Origin: Qipengyuania intermedia
GTDB lineage: Bacteria > Pseudomonadota > Alphaproteobacteria > Sphingomonadales > Sphingomonadaceae
Length of the DNA stretch: 64,000 nt
Reading direction: 5' to 3'
Assembly: GCF_019711615.1 (NCBI RefSeq)
Contig: NZ_JAIGNS010000001.1
Coordinates: forward strand, 434,001 to 498,000
A program made the position numbers and the translations under genes. Positions 53,260 through 63,792 of this stretch are shown here, in pieces. The number at the start of each line of letters is the position of its first letter. The stretch's first letter is position 1. The notes under the pieces are model-generated. The model saw only the letters and a list, made by a program, of their open reading frames with translations, ran no database searches and had not been told where the DNA came from.

Positions 53260-53934
53260 TCAGTGGCTGTCGTAGACGTAGCCCAATGATCTGACTGTCC
53301 GGATAGGCTCACCCGCACCGGCTGCGCGTAAGGCGCGGCGCAATCGCCCGATCCACACATCGACCGTCCGCTCGTCGATCGGCGGTTCCTGCTTGCCAAG
53401 ACCCTCGATCAAATCATCGCGCGATAGAACGCGGTCCGCGTTCTCGGCGAAATAGCGCAGCAGGCGAAATTCGTTCGGGCGCAGCGATATGGGTTTGTCC
53501 GCCCAGCGCGCCTGAAGCGCATCCATATCGATTTCCAGCTCGCCGAGGGTAAATGTCTTGAGCGCTGCCGTTCCCGAGCGCCCTGTTCCAAGGGCCAGCA
53601 CCCGATCTAGCACCGTGGTCCGGTCAACCGGGCCAACGATATAATCGTCCGCACCGGCGGCCAGTGCGCGCCGCTTGTCTTCCGCATCGCAGCTTTCGAG
53701 GATCATCGTGATGTGGGCCGACGACGTGCGAGGGTCGGCCCGCAGGCGGCGGCACATTTCCAGACCGGACATTTCCGTCAGCACCCAGTCGATGAAGGCG
53801 CAGATCGGCCCTTCGATCAGGCGTCCGGGCCCGGCAGCGGTCAGACGTCCGAACACATACTGCACATCGCCATGGTCGAAATCGCCGAAGACATCCCCGT
53901 CATCGCCGGTCATCAAGATAGTGGTTACGCTCAC
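53260..53934 (-). CDS. Atypical OmpR/PhoB-type response regulator
   Basis: 224 residues, GTG start at 53934. The receiver domain keeps a phospho-acceptor-like Asp (CAFIDWVLTEMSG) but has GPVD where the conserved Lys-Pro of receivers is expected, and only part of the N-terminal acidic pair (MTGDDGD). The C-terminal winged-helix domain is canonical (FTLGELEIDMDALQARWADKPISLRPNEFRLLRYFAEN; RTVDVWIGRLRRALR; IRTVRSLGYVYD). No histidine kinase is next to it. A Pho-box-like site lies upstream. Confidence 0.88.
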   Translation of the reverse strand: MSVTTILMTGDDGDVFGDFDHGDVQYVFGRLTAAGPGRLIEGPICAFIDWVLTEMSGLEMCRRLRADPRTSSAHITMILESCDAEDKRRALAAGADDYIVGPVDRTTVLDRVLALGTGRSGTAALKTFTLGELEIDMDALQARWADKPISLRPNEFRLLRYFAENADRVLSRDDLIEGLGKQEPPIDERTVDVWIGRLRRALRAAGAGEPIRTVRSLGYVYDSH

Positions 53935-53980
53935 CCGCGAAGTCCTTAAGCCCCATTATTTCAGGGGTGATGGCGGCGGG

Positions 53981-54000
53981 ATGTGACTGCCATATGACCG
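53981..54000 (-). promoter_or_regulatory. Pho-box-like direct repeat upstream of the response regulator
   Basis: On the minus strand, CGGTCATATGGCAGTCACAT: two heptamers CGGTCAT and CAGTCAC, 11 bases apart, each one mismatch from CTGTCA(T/C). About 47 bases from the response-regulator start. Autoregulation or PhoB control is inference. Confidence 0.5.
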
Positions 54001-54015
54001 GTTTTCGCAGGCTGT

Positions 54016-54053
54016 AACAAAACGGCGCCCGCTTCGGTCTGGAAGCGGACGCC
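54016..54053 (-). terminator. clpX terminator
   Basis: On the minus strand GGCGTCCGCTTC and GAAGCGGGCGCC form a 12-bp stem (one wobble) around a 6-base loop, followed by GTTTTGTT. Confidence 0.85.
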
Positions 54054-54081
54054 GTCATGTTTCTCGAAGGGGGAGAGAGGC

Positions 54082-55347
<1,266 letters not shown>

Positions 55348-55538
55348 TTCCTGCTCTGCCCCGCTGATCCGCCCACAGACTGGGATTCGCCGACTCTAGG
55401 CCGGTGCGGGATTGGGTCAATATCCTAGGTAATTCCATCCCCTTGCCACAAGCTGAAGCGGCAAGGTTGCTCAATTCCTACGACAATTTCGCAACAGTCC
55501 GGCGGCGGGACGGAAAATCCCGTGCCGATCAACACTGT

Positions 55539-56252
55539 TTAGTCAGGCGCGCCGCCCGAACCCTTGTCTTCGTCCTTGGTGGGCTCGTCGTCGCCTTCGT
55601 TTTCCGGACGCGCCTCGAACACCTTGTCGACAATGCCGAATTTCATGGCTTCGTCGGCTTCGAGGAAGGTGTCGCGATCCATCGCCTTTTCGATGTCGGT
55701 CAGGCTCTGGCCGGTGTATTTCACGTAGAGATCGTTCATCCGCTTGCGGATGCGCAGGATCTCGCGTGCCTGGATTTCGATGTCCGATGCCATGCCGCGT
55801 GCGCCGCCCGAAGGCTGGTGCACCATGACGCGGGCATTGGGCAGCGCGATACGCATGCCCGGCTCGCCCGCGGCCAGCAGGAAGCTGCCCATGGAAGCGG
55901 CCTGACCGATGCAGACTGTCGACACGCGAGGCTTGATGTACTGCATGGTATCGTGGATCGCCATGCCGGCCGTAACCACGCCGCCCGGCGAGTTGATGTA
56001 CATGCTGATCGGCTTGGAAGGGTTCTCGCTTTCGAGGAACAGCAGCTGCGCCACGATCAGCGAAGCCATCGTATCTTCGACCTGGCCCGTCACGAACACG
56101 ATGCGTTCGCGCAGCAGGCGGCTGAAGATATCGAAGGCGCGTTCGCCGCGGCTCGATTGTTCGACAACGGTCGGCACCAGCGCCCCCGTCACGGGATCGC
56201 GGGTAAACTGGCCTTGGGTGCCGTGTGCATCGTCGCCGAACAGGTTGATCAT
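55539..56252 (-). CDS. clpP: ATP-dependent Clp protease proteolytic subunit ClpP
   Basis: 237 residues. Active-site motifs: Ser in [14 protein letters not shown], His in [11 protein letters not shown] and Asp in the C-terminal third ([14 protein letters not shown]). Cytoplasmic tetradecamer served by ClpX. N-terminal [10 protein letters not shown] and a charged C-terminal tail are alphaproteobacterial features. Upstream of clpX, same strand. Confidence 0.98.
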   Translation of the reverse strand: MINLFGDDAHGTQGQFTRDPVTGALVPTVVEQSSRGERAFDIFSRLLRERIVFVTGQVEDTMASLIVAQLLFLESENPSKPISMYINSPGGVVTAGMAIHDTMQYIKPRVSTVCIGQAASMGSFLLAAGEPGMRIALPNARVMVHQPSGGARGMASDIEIQAREILRIRKRMNDLYVKYTGQSLTDIEKAMDRDTFLEADEAMKFGIVDKVFEARPENEGDDEPTKDEDKGSGGAPD

Positions 56253-56444
56253 GAAATTCCTCGTATCGATTGGTTCGCGTCTATGTCGCGATAGCTGCCG
56301 CGATGTTCAAGGGCTTTAACTACGCCTCTCACCACTACCGCCCGCTACACGCCGTTCATCGGACGAAAATGCCGTTCGTCGGGCTCGGCGAGTCCTTTGT
56401 CGATGCTGCATTCCGTCATTCGCCTACATTTGTAAACGGAGGGC

Positions 56445-58559
56445 ATGGAGAGAAGAACAAAACTCTTGTCGAACAGACATTTAGTCCTGTGTGGCTGCGC
56501 TGCCGTCGCCATGCTGGCTACGCCCGCCAAAGCCCAGGAAGCGGACGACCGGACCGCCGCTCCACCGAGCGAGCCTGCGCCGCAGCTCACGGGGTCACGC
56601 GTGTTCGAACCCGCCTTTTTTGCGCAGTTCGCCCCGCGTAATGCGCTCGACATGGTAAGCCGCATTCCCGGCTTCAGCATCTCTGGCGGCAACGACAACG
56701 GGCAGCGCGGCCTGGGCCAGGCCAACCAGAACGTCATCGTGAACGGAGAGCGTTTTTCCAGCAAGTCCGACAGCCTGCGAGACCAGTTGGCGCGCATCCC
56801 GGCTGACGACGTAATCCGGATCGAGCTGGTCGATGGCAACACGACCGACATTCCCGGCCTTACCGGCCTGGTTGCCAACGTCATTTACGAAAGCACGGGA
56901 CCGTCGGGCCAGTTTCGCTGGAACACGGGCTTTCGCGCCTACAACACCGAGGCGCAACTGTTCGGCGGAGAAATCTCGCTCTCGGGAAGCAGCGGACGGC
57001 TGGATTACACCGTCTCCCTTTCCAACGACAACAACCGCTTCGGAGCGGACGGTCCCACGCTGGTATTCGGGCCGGACGGCTCCCTGATCGAAGAACAGTA
57101 TTCCAAGTTTTCTGGCGGGTTCGACAACCCGAAACTCTCGACGAATTTCACGTACCGGTTTGGCGAGGACGTTACCGCGAATCTCAACCTGAGTTACGGC
57201 GAGGATTTTCAATTCAACAACGTGCCCGAAACCGGCAAACCGATCATCGGCCCGATGCGGTTTCGCGATGTGCGCGTCCGCGAAAATGGTCCCGAATATG
57301 AAATAGGCGGCGATATCGAATTCCCGCTTGGCCCCGGCAAGCTCAAGCTGATCGCTCTCGAACGCTTCGAGCGCGACAATTTCACCAATGATCTGATCGA
57401 TCGCTTCGACGACGACACGCTGCCGAATGGTTCGCGTTATCACCAGACCAATGGCGAAGGCGAGCGGATCGGCCGGTTCGAATATGGCTGGTCGATGTGG
57501 GATGCCGACTGGCAAGTGTCTGGCGAGGCTGCCTTCAACCGCCTGGACCGCGTTTCCGCTCTTTTCATGCTGGGTCCGGGCGGCGAGTTCGAGCCCATCC
57601 CCTTTCCCGGCGGGAACGGCGGCGTGAGCGAGGATCGTTACGAGGGAGCACTCAGCTATTCGAAGAGCCTGTCGCCGACGCTTTCCCTTCAGGCTATCGC
57701 ATCGGCGGAATTTTCGACCATCGAGCAGACAGGTGTTGCTGCGAACTCGCGTAGCTTCAAACGGCCCAAGGGCTCGCTTGCCCTGACATGGAAACCCGAG
57801 GACGATCTCGACATCTCGGTCACCGCGGCCCGCCGGGTCAGCCAGCTGTCTTTCGGGGATTTCCTCGCCAGCGTTTCGCTCAACGACGAGAACGAGAACG
57901 GCGGCAATAACGAGCTCGTGCCATATCAGAGCTGGGATCTCGAGCTCGAGGTCAACAAGGGCCTCGGCAAATGGGGCTCGGTCAAGTTCGAGGCACGTCA
58001 GGGCTGGTTCGAGGATTTCATCGACTGGTTCCCTCTCGCTGACGGCGGGGAGGCGCGCGGCAATATCGGCAGTGCGGATCGCCTGCATCTGGAACTCTCC
58101 GGAACGCTCAATCTCGACCCGCTCGGAATAAAGGGCGCACGCGTCGATTTCGACGCGGTGAAGCGCTGGATGAGCGTGACGGACCCATTTACGGGTGAGG
58201 ATCGCCCCTTTTCCTACGACCTTATCGATATGATCGACGTGGATTTCCGCCACGATGTCCCGCGCACCGACTGGGCTTACGGGGTGAGCCTGTTCTCGAA
58301 CAATCCTGCGGGTTATTCGCGCAGGTTCGAAATCGGACGCGGCTGGGAAGGACCGACATTCGCGAACTTCTTCATCGAGAACAAGGACGTGTTCGGCCTC
58401 ACCGTCCGGGCCAATTACGGCAACGCATTCGGCGCGCGAAACTATTTTTCGCGTACTGTTTTCGATGGTCCGCGACCCGATGGCGATGTACTTTTCAGCG
58501 AGGAGGTCGACCGCCGGATCGGCCCGATCTTCCGCTTCTCGGTCAGCGGGGACTTCTAG
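56445..58559 (+). CDS. TonB-dependent receptor-like outer-membrane protein
   Basis: 704 residues, signal peptide ending PAKAQEA. A plug-like domain with IPGFSISGGND, then GQRGLGQANQNVIVNGERFSSKSDSLRDQLARIPADDVIRIELV, is followed by a large beta-barrel rich in aromatic strands and ending FSVSGDF. TonB box not obvious. Smaller than the two other receptors here. Divergent from clpP; a 192-bp interval separates them. Confidence 0.88.
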   Translation: MERRTKLLSNRHLVLCGCAAVAMLATPAKAQEADDRTAAPPSEPAPQLTGSRVFEPAFFAQFAPRNALDMVSRIPGFSISGGNDNGQRGLGQANQNVIVNGERFSSKSDSLRDQLARIPADDVIRIELVDGNTTDIPGLTGLVANVIYESTGPSGQFRWNTGFRAYNTEAQLFGGEISLSGSSGRLDYTVSLSNDNNRFGADGPTLVFGPDGSLIEEQYSKFSGGFDNPKLSTNFTYRFGEDVTANLNLSYGEDFQFNNVPETGKPIIGPMRFRDVRVRENGPEYEIGGDIEFPLGPGKLKLIALERFERDNFTNDLIDRFDDDTLPNGSRYHQTNGEGERIGRFEYGWSMWDADWQVSGEAAFNRLDRVSALFMLGPGGEFEPIPFPGGNGGVSEDRYEGALSYSKSLSPTLSLQAIASAEFSTIEQTGVAANSRSFKRPKGSLALTWKPEDDLDISVTAARRVSQLSFGDFLASVSLNDENENGGNNELVPYQSWDLELEVNKGLGKWGSVKFEARQGWFEDFIDWFPLADGGEARGNIGSADRLHLELSGTLNLDPLGIKGARVDFDAVKRWMSVTDPFTGEDRPFSYDLIDMIDVDFRHDVPRTDWAYGVSLFSNNPAGYSRRFEIGRGWEGPTFANFFIENKDVFGLTVRANYGNAFGARNYFSRTVFDGPRPDGDVLFSEEVDRRIGPIFRFSVSGDF

Positions 58560-58599
58560 CCAGATTTGCAAAGCCTGATGGCTGTGGCAGGAAGGCGTC

Positions 58600-60141
58600 A
58601 TGACGCCTCGCCTCCTTAGCGCCGCTGCGCTGTTCGCATGTGCCACCCCGCTCGCAGCACAGGAGGTAGCGACGCCTCCTGCCAATGAGCCGATTGATGT
58701 GTCGGAGCGTGCTCCCGACGCGGCAGAGACGGCGCGCCTTTATGCGCAAAGGATTGCCGCGCTCGACGATGCAGGACCGACGCTCAACGCCGTCATCGCC
58801 TATGACCCCGATCCGGGCGATGAAGCACAGGTCATCAATGCAGCCAGCCTGCTCGCGGCGCGAACCGTGCTGGTGAAAGACAATATCGAAACCCGTGAAT
58901 GGCCAACGACTGCAGGCAGCCTTGCCCTGGTCGACAATATGACCGGGCGCGATGCACCTCTTATCGCGAACTTGCGCCGCGCAGGCGGGCTGGTGCTCGG
59001 CAAGACGAACCTGTCCGAATGGGCCAATATCCGGGACGATTCCTCGACCAGCGGGTGGAGCGCTGTCGGCGGCCTGACCCGCAACCCGCACGCCATCGAT
59101 CGCAACAGCTGCGGATCGTCCTCCGGGAGCGGGTCGGCCGTGGCGGCGGGCCTCGCCTGGGCCGCCATCGGTACCGAGACCAACGGCTCCATCACATGCC
59201 CTGCCAGCATCAACGGGATCGTCGGCTTCAAGCCGAGCGTCGGTCTCGTCAGCCGGAGACACGTGGTGCCGATTTCTAGCACGCAGGACACCGCCGGGCC
59301 GATGACACGCACGGTCGCCGACGCCGCGCTGTTGCTTACCGCTATCGCAGGCGAAGACGCCGCTGATGCGGCAACTGTCGGCGTTCCGCGCAGGGCTGAT
59401 TATTTCAATGGGCTGGCAGACTTTTCGCTTGCCGGGAAGCGGATCGGTGTGATGCGCAAGCAGATCGGCAATCGCGCCGATGTTGCCGAAGTCTTCGAGC
59501 AAGCCCTGTCCGACCTCGAGAAAGCCGGAGCGGTTCTGGTCGACATCGAATTCGACGTGAACGGGCAGATGTACGAAGACAGCTTCACCGTGCTGATGTT
59601 CGAATTGCGCGAGGAGATGGGCAAATATCTCGCCAGCCTGCCGGGTGAAAACCTGCCGCGCACGCTCGCCGAAGTGATCGCCTTCAACAAGTTCAATGCG
59701 AGCGAAGAGATGCGATGGTTCGGCCAGGGGCTCTTCGAATTGGCGGAGACGACGACCGACCGCGGCGCTTACGAGGAAGCGCGCAAGAACGCCGTCAGGA
59801 TCGCGGGTGAAGAGACGCTGGACGCGCTGCTGGCGCAGCACGACGTCGAATTCCTCGTCGCGCCCACGCGCGGTCCCACGTGGACGAGCGATCTCGTGAA
59901 CGGCGACAATTTCAACGGCAGCATCGGCTTCGGCTCGCCTGCTGCGATCGCCGGCTACCCTCATCTGACCGTGCCCATGGGAGCGATCGAACGCCTTCCG
60001 GTCGGCATCAGCTTCTTCGGCGCGAAGTGGCGAGATTTCGAAGTGCTGCAAGTCGGTGCCGCTTACGAAGCAGTCCGAAGCGCCACTATTCCGGAGCCAT
60101 CCTTCCAAAGATGGGAACCCGATAGCGACGCCGAAGAGTAA
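58600..60141 (+). CDS. Secreted amidase (amidase signature family)
   Basis: 513 residues with a signal peptide (ATPLAAQEV). The Ser-cisSer-Lys triad is visible: Lys in LVKDNIET, then GSSSGSGSAVAAG and GTETNGSITCPASINGIVG. Hydrolyses amides; substrate unknown, secreted members act on peptides or amide antibiotics. It starts 41 bases after the receptor-like gene and is followed 6 bases later by an antiporter gene, so the three may be co-transcribed. Confidence 0.92.
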   Translation: MTPRLLSAAALFACATPLAAQEVATPPANEPIDVSERAPDAAETARLYAQRIAALDDAGPTLNAVIAYDPDPGDEAQVINAASLLAARTVLVKDNIETREWPTTAGSLALVDNMTGRDAPLIANLRRAGGLVLGKTNLSEWANIRDDSSTSGWSAVGGLTRNPHAIDRNSCGSSSGSGSAVAAGLAWAAIGTETNGSITCPASINGIVGFKPSVGLVSRRHVVPISSTQDTAGPMTRTVADAALLLTAIAGEDAADAATVGVPRRADYFNGLADFSLAGKRIGVMRKQIGNRADVAEVFEQALSDLEKAGAVLVDIEFDVNGQMYEDSFTVLMFELREEMGKYLASLPGENLPRTLAEVIAFNKFNASEEMRWFGQGLFELAETTTDRGAYEEARKNAVRIAGEETLDALLAQHDVEFLVAPTRGPTWTSDLVNGDNFNGSIGFGSPAAIAGYPHLTVPMGAIERLPVGISFFGAKWRDFEVLQVGAAYEAVRSATIPEPSFQRWEPDSDAEE

Positions 60142-60147
60142 TAGCGC

Positions 60148-61521
60148 ATGGAATTCGATCCGCGCATATTGATGTTCGTCATCTTCGGGCTTGGCCTGAT
60201 ACTGGCCGTATCGCTCGAAAAATGGCTGGCGCGGTTCTGGCTATCGCTCCCCATAGTCTACGTCGGGGTCGGCTATGTGCTGTTCTCGCTGCCGCTCGGC
60301 CTGCCGCACATCAACCCCACCGTCGACGGCTTCGATGCCGTTGCGCTTGAATACGTGACCGAATTCATCGTCATCGCATCGCTGATGGCGGCAGGCATCG
60401 CGATCGACCGGCCTGCCAATTGGAAAAACTGGCGTCAGATCTGGCCCCTGCTGCTTATCGCAATGCCGCTGACGATCCTCGCGGTCTCGCTGCTCGGGTG
60501 GTGGGCGCTGGGCCTTGCGCCTGCATCGGCATTGCTGCTCGGCGCAGCGATGGCGCCCACCGACCCCGTACTCGCCCGCAGCGTCCAGGTCGGGCCGCCG
60601 GGCGAGAACGAGCGGCACGACGTGCGCTTTTCGCTGACGGTAGAGGCCGGCCTCAACGATGGCCTCGCCTTTCCCTTTACCTACCTCGCCATCGCCGCCG
60701 TCGGCATGACCTCGCTCGGCGCTTGGACGCTGGAATGGGCAGCGCTCGACCTCGTCTGGCGGATCGTCGCAGGCGTTGCCATGGGCTGGATCGTGGGACG
60801 GGCCGGTGCCTGGTACGTGTTCGAACGCGAAGCCGACGTCTCCATGGAAGACGTCGAAGATGAAGAAGAAGGGGACTTGGCCAAGCAACCAAAATATTCG
60901 ACCAGCGAAGGTCTGATCGTGCTCGGAACGCTCCTCTTGGGCTATGGTCTTGCCGAAATGGTCGAAGGGTACGGCTTTATCGCCGTCTTTGTCGGTGCCG
61001 TGACCGCCCGCCAACGCGAAAACCGCAGCCGGTACCACAAGCTCAGCCACCACTTCATCGACCAGATCGAGCAGATCGTGCTTGTCGCCGTCCTCTTCAG
61101 CTTCGGTGCGATGCTGGCGAGCGGCGTGCTGGATGCGCTGACCTGGCCTGCAGCCCTGGTCGGCCTCGCGCTGATCTTCATCATCCGCCCACTCGCGGGC
61201 CTGTTGGCCGAAGCGAATTGCGACCTGCCGCTGGTGGGCAAGTTTGCAGTCGCATTTCTGGGCGTACGCGGCATGGGGTCAATCTACTACCTCGCCTACG
61301 GCCAGAACCACGCCGATTTCGAAGGTCTAGACCTCTTGTGGGCGACGGCCAGCTTTATCATCCTCGTCTCGGTCGTCGTGCACGGCGTGCTGGCCGGACC
61401 TCTGATCCGCCACGTGGAAAACAAGCGCGCCCATATCCACGAAGGACAAGAAAGCACCATCGACTGCCTGAGCCCCGATGATACCCCCCTATCGGTAGAG
61501 AAAGCGAAAAAGCCCCTCTGA
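60148..61521 (+). CDS. CPA1-family cation:proton antiporter
   Basis: 457 residues with about 12 membrane segments and the NhaP/CPA1 motifs LLLGAAMAPTDPVLARSVQVG and EAGLNDGLAFPFTYLAIA (the TDP and ND residues of the ion path). A central acidic loop (SMEDVEDEEEGDLAKQ) is cytosolic. Exchanges Na+ or K+ for H+. A C-terminal soluble tail follows. It starts 6 bases after the amidase stop. Confidence 0.92.
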   Translation: MEFDPRILMFVIFGLGLILAVSLEKWLARFWLSLPIVYVGVGYVLFSLPLGLPHINPTVDGFDAVALEYVTEFIVIASLMAAGIAIDRPANWKNWRQIWPLLLIAMPLTILAVSLLGWWALGLAPASALLLGAAMAPTDPVLARSVQVGPPGENERHDVRFSLTVEAGLNDGLAFPFTYLAIAAVGMTSLGAWTLEWAALDLVWRIVAGVAMGWIVGRAGAWYVFEREADVSMEDVEDEEEGDLAKQPKYSTSEGLIVLGTLLLGYGLAEMVEGYGFIAVFVGAVTARQRENRSRYHKLSHHFIDQIEQIVLVAVLFSFGAMLASGVLDALTWPAALVGLALIFIIRPLAGLLAEANCDLPLVGKFAVAFLGVRGMGSIYYLAYGQNHADFEGLDLLWATASFIILVSVVVHGVLAGPLIRHVENKRAHIHEGQESTIDCLSPDDTPLSVEKAKKPL

Positions 61522-61536
61522 TAATCTGGTAAAGAG

Positions 61537-61568
61537 AAGGGGCGGCAGGATCGCTCCCGCCGCCCCTT
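61537..61568. terminator. Bidirectional terminator between antiporter and tig
   Basis: AAGGGGCGGC and GCCGCCCCTT pair around a 12-base loop, between the antiporter and trigger-factor stops. Confidence 0.8.
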
Positions 61569-61590
61569 CGATGAGCTCAAGCTTTCGAGC

Positions 61591-63192
61591 TTATTTCTTT
61601 GCGGCAGCCTTCTTGGCCGGTGCCTTCTTGGCGGCAGGCTTCTTGGCAGCGGCCTTCTTGGCAGGGGCTTTCTTTTCGCCCTCGTCCTTCTTGGCAGCAG
61701 CCTTCTTGGCCGGAGCCTTTTTCGCAGCAGGCTTCTTTTCAGCAGACTTTTTCGCCGCAGGCTTGTCGTCCGACTTCTTGTCGTCCTTCTTCGCGGCAGC
61801 CTTCTTGGCCGGAGCCTTCTTCTTCGCTGCAGCCTTTTTCTTCGGCTTTGCGGCTTCTTCGCTCTCGTCCGCCTCGATTGCGGCTTCGAGTTCCTCGCGC
61901 GTCACTTCGCGTTCGGTGATCTCGGCCTTGTCGAAGAGGAAGTCGACGACCTTGTCTTCATAGAGCGGCGCGCGCAGCTGGGCGGCAGCCATCGGCTCGG
62001 ACTGCACATACTGGATGAACCGCTCGCGGTCTTCGGCACGGTACTGCTGCGCAGCCTGCTGGATAAGCATGCTCATCTCGTTCGGCGTAACCTGAACGTT
62101 GTTCTTCTGGCCGATTTCCGACAGCAGAAGGCCAAGCCGGACGCGGCGTTCGGCGATCGAACGATAGTCGTCCTTTTCGTCCTCGATTTCCTTCAGCATC
62201 GCTTCGGGGTCTTCCGAACGGGCCGCTTCCTGCTGGAGCTGGGTCCAGATCTGTTCGAATTCGGCATCGACCATGCCCTGCGGCACGGCGAAATCGTGGC
62301 CCGAAGCCAGCTGGTCGAGCAGCGAACGCTTCATCTGCGTGCGGGTAAGGCCGGCAGTTTCCTGCTCGAGCTGGCCACGCATCAGTTCCTTGAGCTTGTC
62401 GAGACCGTCGAGACCGAAGTTCTTCGCGAACTCGTCGTCGATCGTGGTTTCGCCCTCGACCTTCACCTGCTGGACGGTGACGTCGAATTCAGCCTTCTTA
62501 CCGGCAAGGTGCTGTGCCTGGTAATCTTCGGGGAAGGTGACTTCGATGGTCTTCTTGTCGCCGGTCTTGGTGCCGGTGAGCTGTTCTTCGAAGCCCGGGA
62601 TGAACATGCCCGAACCCAGGACCAGCGGAGTGTTCTCTGCCTTGCCGCCTTCGAATTCCTCGCCGTCGACGCGGCCGACGAAATCGATGATCAACTGGTC
62701 GCCATCGGCTGCCTTCTTGGACTTGGCAGCGTCCTTGTAGCTCTTGTTGTTGTCGGCGAGCGTCTTGATGGCATCCATCACCTGCTCGTCGGAAACAGGA
62801 ACGGTCAGGCGCTCGATTTCAAGACCGTCGGTCGACGGTGCTTCGACTTCGGGCAGGATTTCGAGTTCGACCGAAATCTCAGCGTCCTTACCTTCTTCAT
62901 AGCCTTCGTTCAGTTCGACCTTGGGCTGCATGGCAGGGCGCAGTTCGTTGTCGGCCATCACCTTGTCGACCGATTCGCGGATCATGTCGTTGAGCGACTG
63001 AGCGTGAAGCTGCTCGCCATGCATCTTGCGAACGAGATTCGCGGGAACCTTGCCAGGGCGGAAGCCGGGCATTTTCACCTGCGGGGCGATCTTGGCGACC
63101 TCCGCATCGACACGTCCGTCGATTTCCTTGGCGGTCAGGGTGATCGTGTAGGCGCGCTTCAGGCCGTCGTTGGCGGTTTCTTTGATCTGCAT
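61591..63192 (-). CDS. tig: Trigger factor with long Lys/Ala-rich tail
   Basis: 533 residues, ~100 longer than most trigger factors. N-terminal ribosome-binding domain (KMPGFRPGKVPANLVRKMHGEQL), FKBP-type PPIase domain (DQLIIDFVGRVDGEEFEGGKAENTPLVLGSGMFIPGFEEQL) and C-terminal chaperone arms. The last ~90 residues are PAKKAAAKK-type repeats, like histone H1 or nucleoid proteins. Acts on nascent chains at the ribosome exit. A tRNA-Leu gene lies 68 bp upstream on the same strand. Confidence 0.96.
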   Translation of the reverse strand: MQIKETANDGLKRAYTITLTAKEIDGRVDAEVAKIAPQVKMPGFRPGKVPANLVRKMHGEQLHAQSLNDMIRESVDKVMADNELRPAMQPKVELNEGYEEGKDAEISVELEILPEVEAPSTDGLEIERLTVPVSDEQVMDAIKTLADNNKSYKDAAKSKKAADGDQLIIDFVGRVDGEEFEGGKAENTPLVLGSGMFIPGFEEQLTGTKTGDKKTIEVTFPEDYQAQHLAGKKAEFDVTVQQVKVEGETTIDDEFAKNFGLDGLDKLKELMRGQLEQETAGLTRTQMKRSLLDQLASGHDFAVPQGMVDAEFEQIWTQLQQEAARSEDPEAMLKEIEDEKDDYRSIAERRVRLGLLLSEIGQKNNVQVTPNEMSMLIQQAAQQYRAEDRERFIQYVQSEPMAAAQLRAPLYEDKVVDFLFDKAEITEREVTREELEAAIEADESEEAAKPKKKAAAKKKAPAKKAAAKKDDKKSDDKPAAKKSAEKKPAAKKAPAKKAAAKKDEGEKKAPAKKAAAKKPAAKKAPAKKAAAKK

Positions 63193-63260
63193 GGGTTTGA
63201 GAACTCGTGACTTTCCAAGTGTCTAATAAGGCGCGAAGGCTGAACGTGTTCGCGACGGAT

Positions 63261-63345
63261 TGGTGCGGGCGAAGGGACTCGAACCCCCACATCTTGCGAT
63301 ACTGGTACCTAAAACCAGCGCGTCTACCAATTCCGCCACGCCCGC
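63261..63345 (-). tRNA. tRNA-Leu (anticodon UAG)
   Basis: 85 nt including encoded CCA. Acceptor arms GCGGGCG / CGCCCGC, anticodon stem CTGGT / ACCAG with loop TTTAGGT, a type II variable arm and T arm GGGGG-TTCGAGT-CCCTT. Reads CUA/CUG-type leucine codons. Confidence 0.95.
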
Positions 63346-63492
63346 TAACCCGAACGAAGCTGCGCGTTAGCGCGGCACGCTACGCGTATAGGCGCGTGCC
63401 TCTAGTCGTGTCGGGCGAAAAGGGCAAGCGCGGCGATAGACGCAGGAACAGCCTGTGCACCGCCTTCGTTCGGGAAGGGAAAGGAAATTCCC

Positions 63493-63738
63493 ATGAGTGA
63501 TTACGACAAACCGGCTATTCCTCCCGCAACCCCGCCTGCGATCGACCCGGATGCCGATCCCAAGACCGCTCGCGAAATGGCGGAAGAAGGAGAACGCGAA
63601 GGCGATGTGCTCCAGGACCGCGGCGCACCCGACGCGAAAGACGAGAAGGCAGAGCAGCGCATGGGCGCGGCAATGGAAGGCGGTAAGGACGGCGCGGGCG
63701 AGATCGCCATGGACGCGGCGGTCATGCCACCCGATTGA
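63493..63738 (+). CDS. Small acidic hypothetical protein
   Basis: 81 residues, no signal or membrane segment: Pro-rich N-terminus (PAIPPATPPAIDPDADP), then charged helix (AREMAEEGEREGDVLQDRG) and Gly/Ala/Met-rich end. AAAGGAAA-type ribosome-binding site. Not recognised as a named family, but of a type common in sphingomonads. Function unknown. Confidence 0.7.
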   Translation: MSDYDKPAIPPATPPAIDPDADPKTAREMAEEGEREGDVLQDRGAPDAKDEKAEQRMGAAMEGGKDGAGEIAMDAAVMPPD

Positions 63739-63792
63739 GCTTTGGCGGATTGGCCTTGCAGCACGATCAAAGCCGGATTAGGGGCGCGCTCC

